Assembly: GCA_019426215.1 (NCBI GenBank)
Contig: CM033406.1
Coordinates: forward strand, 3,053,001-3,117,000
Source: Buddleja alternifolia
Taxonomy: Eukaryota > Streptophyta > Magnoliopsida > Lamiales > Scrophulariaceae
Direction of reading: 5' to 3'
DNA length: 64,000 nt
Every line of letters begins with the position of its first letter. Position 1 is the first letter of the stretch. Positions 48,822 to 58,099 of the stretch are shown piece by piece. The position numbers and the translations under genes were made by a program. A model generated the notes under the pieces. It was given only the letters and a program-made list of their open reading frames with translations, was not told the origin of the DNA and made no database searches.

Positions 48822-49304
48822 TGATCAATAATGGGACTAAACAATAATGGTTAAACAATCAAAATTAGAAAATTAAAATTATTTCACAAAAAACCCTAAA
48901 TTTGTGAATACAGCTTCAAAATTTAATTTACCTTGGGGGGAATGCTCAAGAGGTGGGAAGAAGCTGTTTATAAACAATTACACTAGATTTGCTTGGCTTC
49001 TTATAAATATCCCTCCGGTATGGTCAAATTCTTCTGCTCTCGTCGGCTGCTCTCTCGGCTGGTTCCTGTTGGAGATTTCAAATTTCTTCCAAGTGTTAAA
49101 TTGAAGAGTTTTTAGGAGTTGCCAGAGCATTTTTGTACTTCCTGTTAGCATTTTTCACTTATTTGGGTTGAAAGGGCTAAAATGTAATTACTTAATACAT
49201 TACATCAAAAAAAAAAAAAAATGAATACAAGAAACGCTATACCGTTTCTTCATTTAGGTGGGATTTTTATTAGAGGGCATTTTGGGCATTGCCTATCCAA
49301 ATGG
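48822..49304. other. Flank of the pseudogene and left target duplication of the PMD-MULE
   Basis: AT-rich upstream region of the DUF1985 pseudogene with an A15 tract near 49207. The last nine bases, TCCAAATGG (49296-49304), are the left target duplication of the MULE that starts at 49305. Confidence 0.7.
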
Positions 49305-49435
49305 GAAAAATTTAAAGAAATATGATATTCTTTTTAAAAAATTCAAAAAATATCACAAATTTGACCGGGATGCAGAAAATACAACAAAACGCCTTGGTCC
49401 AAGGCGTGATCACTGACAAAACAGTGATAGTCACG
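49305..49435 (+). repeat. Left terminal inverted repeat of the PMD-MULE
   Basis: The first 19 bases are identical to the inverted right end and the match continues with few differences through ACAAAACGCCTTGG. The repeat ends within the first palindrome cluster. Confidence 0.9.
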
Positions 49436-49530
49436 CCGGTCCAAGGCATGACTGACAGTCACGCCTTGGCCCAAGGCGTGACAAGAAATACACGGCTGAC
49501 AGTCACGCCTTGGACCAAGGCGTGACTGTC
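49389..49530. promoter_or_regulatory. Left subterminal palindrome cluster
   Basis: Three full copies of ACGCCTTGG-N-CCAAGGCGT (49389-49407, 49459-49481 with flanking TC/GA, and 49498-49530) plus one degraded copy near 49435. The last is a perfect 33-bp palindrome, with 16-base arms starting GACAGTCACG and a central A. Repeated subterminal palindromes may be transposase-binding sites or may form hairpins in RNA. This is inference. Confidence 0.85.
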
Positions 49531-49585
49531 AGAACCCACCCTGTTCCCCGGTCAACAACACTGTGTAACACTGTCTCCTGATGTC

Positions 49586-49592
49586 TATAAAT
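49586..49592 (+). promoter_or_regulatory. Candidate TATA box of the PMD gene
   Basis: TATAAAT lies about 55 bp inside the palindrome cluster and 140 bp before a GT donor at 49727. A leader intron (49727-50096) would then bring in the ATG at 50098. Confidence 0.5.
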
Positions 49593-50097
49593 TCCACACG
49601 AGGACTTGGGGTGAACATATCAAACAAACATTCAAATTGTAACAATCGGGTCTTTTGTATTTTCATCTTGGCATTTAGCATTCAATAATCGGGAATTTTT
49701 GCTTTTTTCTCTTCAAATTGTTTCAGGTAAATTTTAATTATATAATTTTTTCAATATTGTAATTATGGTATATTAGTATTTTAGTTAGTCAAAATTTTAA
49801 TTTAGTGCTTTTAGTATAATTTAGCCGAATAATGTGTTATCATTTTAATATAATTTTGAGGTATGTTTTATACTTATATGTATAATTTTAGGTTTAATAT
49901 TGAAATAACTAGGTTTATGTATTTTTTAGTGTAGTTTAGAATTTTCATATAATATTTAGGTATATTTTTGAATAATTAAATACAATTAATTAATTCATCG
50001 TAATGTCGTTATGTGTTATTATAATTGTTGTATAATTTTTAGTCATGATTTTGTATAGTTTAATTATGTGTTATTATCACTTATTTTTCAATTCAGG

Positions 50098-52527
50098 ATG
50101 GCGAGTACCAGTGGTAGTGGCAATGAGGATATGATATACGGGCCTTTATACAATAGTGTGCTGACAGAACAAGTCAATCATAGGTGTGAACTGGTTTTCA
50201 GCACAGATGATAGTGAGTTTAACTACGTTCTAGATGAGCAGACTCTCATACATTCAATACTTCCTTTTCGAAGGTTCCACATCTGCATGTCCTTCATAAA
50301 CTTAATGAAATGGGGTTTTACCGCATTTACAAGTTAAGTAAGATGGAAAATGATTTGGGTCTTGTATCTGCCCTGGTTGAGAGGTGGCGTTCGGAGACGA
50401 ACACTTTTCATTTACGAAATGGAGAGGCTACAATTACTCTTCTAGACGTAGCAATTTTATGGGGTTTACCAGTCGACGGTCATCCAGTAATCGCTAATGA
50501 CGAGTGTACGACCATCGAACAACATCAAGGCAGGATATTCGACATCCTAGGGATTCACACTGACCGTTCTGATTTTCCGAGTAATGGGTTCAAGATAAAA
50601 GCAAAGAAGGTTGTTGATCATGTGAGTGCAGAAAATACCCAAATTACGGCAGTTTCCGATGAAGCGGATGTTGATAAAATAGCACGTTGTTGGGTATTTC
50701 TCTTGATAGGCGAGATGTGTGCGGACAGTCAAGGAGATGTGATTCCATGTTATTGGTTGAAACTGTTAGAAGACGTTCCCGCAGTCGGCACAGATAGTTG
50801 GGGGAGTGCTATATTAGCGTACTTGTACCGAGAACTCGCAAAGGCATGTGTGAAAACCAAAAAAATTATTGCAGGTCCATTAAATTTGCTACAGGTGTGA
50901 TACATTGTGTTTTTACCTTATTTAGAACTGAGAATGCTTATGAGATTAATTAATGTATTTACTTTTAACAGATTTGGGCATGATCACGGATAGTAGTTGT
51001 TAGGCCTACCAAGCTTCCTCAAGATATTGAGCCGATAGATGAAAATGGCATTGCACGAGCTCCTTATGGTGCACGGTAAGTTATTTATATATTCACTTTT
51101 ATTAACATCATATTTTCTGTACTTATTTTCGTTTTTCATATTGAAGGTGGTTTCCACCTCGATCACGGAGCTTTGTTGTTGCTAACAATCTTCCTGCATT
51201 CAGAGAGCAGCTTGATTTGATGAGCGATCATCATGTGAGTGATAAATTATAGTCACATTATTATATTATATTATGAAGTATTATATGCCTTTGATATTAT
51301 TATATTGTGTCTTATTTTAGTTTGTTTGGACTCCGTACAATTTTTTGGATGCCGATATTGCTGAACTGCCTCCACAATGTTTGTGTTGGAGAGATTGGAC
51401 ATCATCTGTCCCATTGATATGCTTTAACATTGTGGAGTGGCACCGTCCCGAGCGTGTTATGCGACAGTTTGGTTACGTACAAACTATTCCACCGGCAGTA
51501 GAATGCTTTAGGAGGATTAATCGCAGGGGACGAGATGTGGGAAACATGGTAGGAGAATTCAGTCGGGAAATTGAAATGTGGTATAAATGTGAATATCACA
51601 CTGTAAATGGAGTTCCGGGTTTGGGCACGGCACCGGGCTATGATGAGTGGTATCAATCCATCACGCGTCGTTTTATATCACGGACCTTTAATTGGTCGAG
51701 AAACACATACCAAAAAGGGACGGGTCCTCTTCTGTATAATGTGGTTAGTATTTGATTTGATGCATGATATTTTACTACATCTCTTATTTCTTTTATCTCA
51801 TACTTTTGTTTATTTTTTCAGCATAATGAAGTTCAGAATGCGCAAAACCTCCTCCGACAAGTCCCTCAGAATGACAGTGATGCTGACAGAATATTAGGGA
51901 CATTGAGATCGAGTCTTTCTCACATTGCTAGTTTGGTAGGAGAGGAGAATGCACGACAAAGATGGACTCACACTGAGGATGCACGACAAAGATGGACTCA
52001 CACTGAGGATGCACGACAAAGATGGACTCACACTGAGGATGCACGACAAAGATGGACTCACACTCAACCGCTCCGTGTCGATCCCCCATCACCGGTATAT
52101 CGTCCCACATTCGATCCGCAATCACAAATTTTACATCCCACACCTGATCAACAGTCACAAAGTTTCTACTATGGAGAAGGCACTTCATATTCCCAATCAC
52201 AAGGTTTCAATTATGGAGGAGAAGGCACTTCCTATAGGAGGTCAGACTTGTCGGACACATTGATACCTTTAGATATGATTTTTGCCGGAACACAGTCAAC
52301 TCCACCACAAACTAGAGAAATATTTCTCCTGTTCCTTTAACTTGGGATACGAACAGCCCTGAACCTCATGAACAAGAATACGTAACTCAAGAAGATCAGT
52401 CGACACCGAGAAATGAGCGACGGCGGCGATCCGAAAGAGTGGCGAATCCCATTGTTTGCCTTACAAAGTTGCAACGTCGAAGGCAAACCTTTGTAACTAA
52501 TTTTATTATCTCATTTTTTGTATTTTA
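50098..52527 (+). pseudogene. Plant mobile domain (PMD/aminotransferase-like) gene, broken
   Basis: Exons: 50098-50894, 50972-51075, 51321-51743, 51832 to about 52338, plus 51147-51234, with consistent phases and GT-AG borders. A leader intron at 49727-50096 puts the ATG two bases after a splice acceptor. The PMD is recognised by text such as MGFYRIYKL, GEATITLLDVAILWGLPVDG, CYWLKLLED, AYLYRELAKACV and, later, ECFRRINRRGRDVG. Plant PMD proteins of the MAIL1/MAIN family act in genome stability and transposon silencing, and related copies occur inside transposons; this copy lies within a MULE. Breaks: a one-base frame change near 50265, a TGA at 50981-50983, and a frame change near 52318 that moves the C-terminal tail. 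The last exon carries a 30-bp tandem repeat (51946-52065). Confidence 0.88.
51946..52065 (+). repeat. 30-bp tandem repeat in the PMD C-terminal exon
   Basis: Four nearly identical copies of a unit starting GCACGACAAAGATGG encode the ten-residue repeat ARQRWTHTED. Near-perfect identity between copies suggests recent slippage. Its 30-bp length keeps the reading frame. Confidence 0.95.
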
Positions 52528-53277
52528 TTAGTATTAGTTTAGTTATTGTTCAATAATATTTCGTTTTATTATACCTTGACACGAAAAATGAGCATTGTAG
52601 TTGGCTTCCTCAAAATGCTCAGAAGTAAATTAGTTCATACTCATAATTGGAAAAACAACTAAAATCGTAGAATTATTCATAGACAAATAATCTAGAAAAT
52701 AAAATTCTCCCTATTACGAATTGATGAATTTGTGTAGAATCGTCGTTCTCTTCGTCTTGCTCATTTCTTGGCTCCAAACTCTCTTCCAAAGCTGAAAATT
52801 TCAAAACCTAATGATGTTGGAAGAGGATGTATTTATAGATGATGATCTCCAGGTCTCCTAGTTGAATTAGGAATGAAAACTTTCCAAAACTCGTCCAGCC
52901 GCCTCTCACGTCCGGACTGCATTTTTCCCACGTACGTACGTTGACCAGTCAACGTCCGGACTGCATTTTGGCCACGTCCGGACTGTGAATGCAGTGTAGA
53001 AATTTTTTGTGTTTTTCAGCTTCTTTCGCTCGATTGTTAGGTTTTTTACCCCTGTACTCATTTAACAAACATATCAAAGCCACAAGTGGTAAAAATCACT
53101 CATAATCGACTCTAAATCAAACAATTATCGGGCCCTAAAACACGTAAAACTCAAGCTCATCATCCCTTAAAGTGTTACAAACAAAAAATAATCACAAGAA
53201 TTATCTCTAATTATTAAGGCAATAAGGAAATTCTTTTTTTATTAAAACGAAAAATATTACAACATAGACATTCAATA
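52338..53277. other. Interior of the PMD-MULE between the two convergent genes
   Basis: There is no gene here. It contains a 43-bp copy (52583-52625) of a stretch of transposase exon 3 (55284-55326), and three copies of a CGTCCGGACTGCATTTT-like phrase at about 52908-52990. The first part may still encode the tail of the PMD gene in a shifted frame (to about 52527). Confidence 0.6.
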
Positions 53278-56171
53278 CTAATTAAACAATAAAATATTAA
53301 AATAGTGCTCAACAATCAACAAGTCCATCTCATTTTGAATGCGAGTGCTCAAGTTTCTGCCCACAAGTCGTTTCTTCTTCGAATAAGGGTCGTGGACTAG
53401 CTCAAAATTTGGGGTATCCCAATAATACTTGTCAGGCAACGGATAGAACCTTCCTTCATATGTTTTGATATACTCATCAACTCCGTAATATTGTTTAACA
53501 AGAATTATCGACCTTAAAGTCATTGCTTTGGCTAAGGCAACCGCATGTGAGCATGGAATTCCAATTGCCGTCCAATGTCCACAAGAACAATTTTGATTTT
53601 TTAGGTCTACATAGTACCTTCGACCATGGCTTTCAAATTGGGCACGACAAAAAACTTGGCCAGTTTGGTTAGAATAAGAAAATTTTCTAACTTCGTGGCT
53701 ACTGGAAGCGTCGGTCTCTTTCTCGTATAGTTTAGTAGCTTGTCTTGTCAAGGGACCGTTGCTCTTCATTTTTAAATCATCTACCGCTCGATCACAAAAA
53801 TACGTGGCAAGTTTATGTGAATTCCACAATAGCTGAAGGTGGAAGATGTTGAGCTGTTTTCATCACATTATTAAAGCTCTCTCCCATGTTTGTAGTCATA
53901 ATGCCTTCACGCACCCCTCCGTCATGTGAAAGTGTCCATTTTTCTTTCTCGATTTTGTCCAACCAAGCTCCAGCCTCTTCATTCAATGCACGAATTTTGT
54001 TCATTTCATGTTCAAATTTTTCGATGTTATGTGCATTTCCTGCATTAGAGCATAGTTGCTTCAAAGCCTTATTTTTTAACGTGTGGTTAAAGTTCGAAAC
54101 CACATGACGCAGACAATATCGATGACATCCTAGAGGAGGGTGAAACGCGCATGCAATTTTGGCTCCATTTAATAGGCCCTGATGACGATCAGAAAGAAGG
54201 CAGACGCCTTCGTTGGGTAAAACAAAATAGTGGCTCAGACACCGTAGAAACCAAAGCCAGGATTCGTTCGTCTCATTATCGACGATTGCGAATGCAAGAG
54301 GTAAGATGTTATTATTTCCATCCAGAGTAGTTGCAATCAACAACTTACCATTGTAGCGTGCATATAGATGTGTCCCATCGACACAAATGACTCTCCGGCA
54401 ATGTTGGAATCCATCTATACATGGTTTTAATGCCCAAAACACATACTTCAACACTTTTGGATCTTCATACGCATCTTTGTGTACCCATTCAACAATTGTG
54501 CCTGGATTCCATTTCTTGATAGCTCCCAATAACTTTGGTAAGTTTCGCACGGAGTCCTCCCAAGTCCCGTATACAAGTTCTTTTGCACGTTGCAAACTGT
54601 ACCAAGCCTTGCCATAACTTATTTGGCATTTCCATTTCTGCTATACAAGTACGATTATTTGATTGATCTCAAATGCCGGATTTTGTTCCACATGTGGTAT
54701 AAGTTCGTTAGCAATCAAATTCATGTCCAAGTTTGGGTGTTTCTCCCTGGTATTGTCGAAGAAACATGAGTGTAACTTACCGAATTTTGAAATTATCCAC
54801 ATGTTTAGTTTCACGTTGAAATGAGCTCGGAGTTCAAATTCGCATTGCTCTTGTTTATCTTTGTGTTTGCATACCACTTTCCACTTGTTCGGTTCACTGA
54901 TTGTCACCTTGTACTCACGTTTTTGTTGCTTTACGTGGTAATCTTTCACCGCTTTTTGCAAGCTCTTTTTGTTCTCAAATACCAAACCCAAACCAAGATT
55001 ACCTATTCGATAAACTCCACTTAGTAGACCTAATGAGTCTCCTTCTACTTCGGGATCTTTTGTGGAATAAAATGGGAGTACTCTGTGAAGTCTTTCTTGA
55101 GCCACTGTGGGAGGAACATCTTCCTCCTCAATTTCCAAATCATCATCAGTTGGTATGTAGTTTATTTCTTCATCCATGTCAGTGTCTGAAGGGTAGTAAT
55201 CCGAATCTGGTGAATCAACATTCTCGTTATCTTCAAACTGATCTAAATGGGGTTCTGCTGAACTGCTCGCCTCTGCGTGGTGAGAAAAATGAGCATTGTA
55301 GTTGGCTTCCTCAAAATGCTGAGAAGGGCCTAAATGGATAAACAAAAAATTCGAAAGAAGCACGGGTTAAAATATGCTGACAAAATATGCATATCAGGAA
55401 TTGTGCATTTGGCCCCAAAAAAATGTGCATATGCACGGGTTAGAATAATAAAAAATAGTCTTAAAAAATGTGCATTTGGCCCCAAAAATCATATTTACCT
55501 GCATGCATATCAGGAATTGAAAAATCCCATGAAGAATTAGTACCCAAATTTTCATTATGTACAATTCCAACACCACCATATGCATTACCCGATGTTGAAC
55601 ATCCTAAAAAACAATCACAAAAAGTAAAAATTTTAAAATATGTACAAACAAGAAATATTTTAGAAAATATGATGGCACAATGAAAGATAAAACATAGATT
55701 ACCTGCTTGTGCATCGACCGTTTGACTTATACCTATATTTAAATCTGGTAAGAAGGGTTGTGAATAAAATGGTGGGAATTGGTTTGGCGTTGGCGTCACT
55801 TGTGTTAACAATGACGAAAAGGGATCATGAGATTGTATTATTTGTTTCTCAATAAAAAGCTCCAATGAAGAAACTTCATTCATAGGATCCAAGAAAAACC
55901 ACAAGTCTTCATCGTCTTTGATTTCCATTAAATTCTCCCTAAAGGTACCCCTTTCTCCATATGAGTATTTAATAAAAACTTTCAACAAAAATTGATTCAC
56001 ATCAATTTTGGTTCTATCATATAACTTTTTCACCAAATCAACAAATTTGATCTTACGGTCTATTCTCAGGTTAGCGCTCGGACGTATACTACTATATCTC
56101 ATTGAATTTGATTCTTCTATTATCTCACCATCAGAGAATATAATAAGTTTGACAGTGCTCGGTCTCGACAT
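53278..56171 (-). pseudogene. mudrA-type MULE transposase, broken
   Basis: Exons on the minus strand: 55703-56171, 55499-55603, and 55329 downward, with consistent GT-AG borders. The order is an N-terminal PB1-like region (SRPSTVKLIIFSDGEIIEES), an acidic linker, a MuDR zinc-binding-type fold region (KQQKREYKVTISEP, CKHKDKQEQCEFELRAHF), the MULE catalytic domain and a SWIM zinc finger (CSCGHWTAIGIPCSHAVA, about 53550-53605). Catalytic landmarks: VICVDGTHLYARY (first Asp) and LLSDRHQGL (second Asp). The catalytic Glu is in TTNMGESFNNV. One in-frame TAG (54641-54643) and one frame change near 53820, just before the C-terminal zinc-finger part, inactivate it. No other break was seen. Confidence 0.92.
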
Positions 56172-56877
56172 TTCTGCAAAATATCAATTCTTAAATTATA
56201 GTTCAAACCGCAGAATACAAATTATATCAAAGTTCAAACTATAAATCCTAAAATCAATAACAAGACAAAAAATTTAATTACACTTACAAATTATAGACCT
56301 TAAAATTGAACTTTACTAATCTGGGTAGGATACATAGATATTATACATACACATTAGAATACACTAAACTCTACTAAACAAACCAGATAATTAATAATAC
56401 TAATTTAATATTCTAATTTAAGCCTTAAATCAAGTTCTACATTAAAATTAAAAATTAAGGTTTAAATTAGCATAAATCCTACGTCATTAACATACGCTTC
56501 AATTTAACTAAGTCAAAAAATGAATTTAACAACAAATACAAACAACATAAATTATAATACTAAAAATTACCTCAATTTAAATAACTGCTACTTTGATTCT
56601 AAATTATAATTTAAAATTAAGTTTAAATTAGCATAAATCTTATAATATTTAAATCACAAACTACAAAATGAAATAATAAACTTAGTAAAAAATAAGTTTA
56701 ACTAAATAATAATAATAACACTGAATTAAAAAAATTACCTGTAAATTTTTTAAAGTTTGAATATTCTTGATCCAAATGTAGAAGAATAAGTAGAACACTT
56801 AAGGGATTTGTTTTCGGAAGAATGGATGGAGAAAAAACGGGTCGAGAAAATATAAGCAAGAGCCGAGCAGGTCCAAG

Positions 56878-57036
56878 GGGCCAAGACGTGACCGTTGACA
56901 GTCACGCCTTGGCTGTCACTTTTTGTAGTGATCACGCCTTGGCCCAAGGCGTTTTGTGGTATTTCTTATATCCCGGTCAAATTTGTGGTGTTTTTTGAAA
57001 TTTTTTTTAAAAATATCATATTTCTTTAAATTTTTC
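56878..57036 (-). repeat. Right terminal inverted repeat and palindromes of the PMD-MULE
   Basis: The mirror of the left terminus. It carries one full palindrome ACGCCTTGG-C-CCAAGGCGT (56934-56952), a half copy near 56903 and a degraded one near 56880. Fewer full copies than on the left. Confidence 0.9.
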
Positions 57037-57045
57037 TCCAAATGG

Positions 57046-58099
57046 TCGATGGAGAATTAAAAAAAAAAGGAAAAGAAAAACCGAAGAGGTCTAAATTGCG
57101 AATGGGGGTCTAAGATTGCTAACTTCCTCAGCCGGGAGCTTAGCAATATTAGACCCCAATTGCATATCACACTACAAAATTAGACCTTTTTAAAAAACCA
57201 CCTCGATTTTAGACCCCTGTGGGACCCACTCAATTGAAAGTTCTAAAATACCCTTACTAACTCATTTGTTTTAAATTAAAAGAATATTCATTCAAGTGAA
57301 TGTTCTAAATTGCCCTTACTAACAAAATTGTATCAAAAGAAAAGATAAATTAGTGATTTATGAAATGTCTAAAATATCCTTACATGCAATTAAATTAATA
57401 AAAATAAAAGAAATATCATCTATTTCTCTCCCATTCCCGCCGCGATGCTGAGGGCTAAAGTGCTGAGTTTCTGCTGAAGCATATTTCCCCCAATTCAGTC
57501 CAAATTTAGGGTTCTTGCTTGGCCCAAATCTTTTTCCCCAATTGATTCGAAATCATGTACAATTGTTCCCTGATTGATATTAACCAAAGAAAACTTGCGA
57601 CATTGTTTTCATCGACTTCGGAAGACGATTGTTTGTAGTTGTTCGAGGTGCATTTGGAGTTTAATCCACCCAAATTCTTGGTAATTATTTCAATTTCGTT
57701 TTTCATGAGTTTTTTGAACCAATTTCAGCTTCTTCTTGTTCATGATTGTGAATGTGTGTAGGATTGTATTTTGTGGTTGATTTCGAAGAATAATTCTGTT
57801 GTTGTGCTGTAGACAATGTAATTGTCATGTGGGCAATGTAGAGAGGTTGAAGAATCCTCGTTAAATAACAAGAATAGCCCTCTCTGTATAATGGTAGTGG
57901 TGTATAATTGAATCATAAATAGTTTTGAAAATTATTTGTGTTGTTTGTTGTTGTGCAGTAGGCAATCCCATGTAGGCAGGTTGAAGAATAATGTGTTTAC
58001 TCGTTAAAAGGAATATCCTTCTGTATACTGGTGGTGCATAGTTCGATCATAAATAGTTTCAATAGCAGTAATTTTTTTGTTGTTGTTCATTTTAGGAAA
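57046..58099. other. Leader region of the second transposase
   Basis: A palindrome (57098-57122 with 57138-57163, loop about 15 bp, core GGGGTCTAA..ATTGCTAA) lies at 57.1 kb. A GC-richer 57430-57680 stretch looks like a leader exon, with a GT donor near 57679. From 57807 to 58090 the sequence is an imperfect direct duplication of about 140 bp (unit with GGCAATGTAGAGAGGTTGAAG). An AG acceptor sits just before the ATG at 58100. Confidence 0.5.

Larger units (their letters stand above)
49305..57036. mobile_element. PMD-carrying MULE, complete, with 9-bp TSD
   Basis: The termini match as long inverted repeats: GAAAAATTTAAAGAAATATG from 49305 inward and the same, inverted, from 57036 inward. Similarity holds over about 110-130 bp with few changes. 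A perfect 9-bp duplication TCCAAATGG lies at 49296-49304 and 57037-57045. Inside are a plus-strand plant mobile domain gene (50098-52340) and a minus-strand mudrA-type transposase (53278-56171) in convergent arrangement, with non-coding sequence between. Both subterminal zones hold palindromes of ACGCCTTGG-N-CCAAGGCGT. It is structurally intact, but both genes now carry disabling changes. Confidence 0.95.

Noticed and set aside
51402..52200. Minus-strand ORFs opposite the PMD exons
   Set aside because: They mirror the coding strand and its 30-bp repeat; splice sites support only the plus strand.
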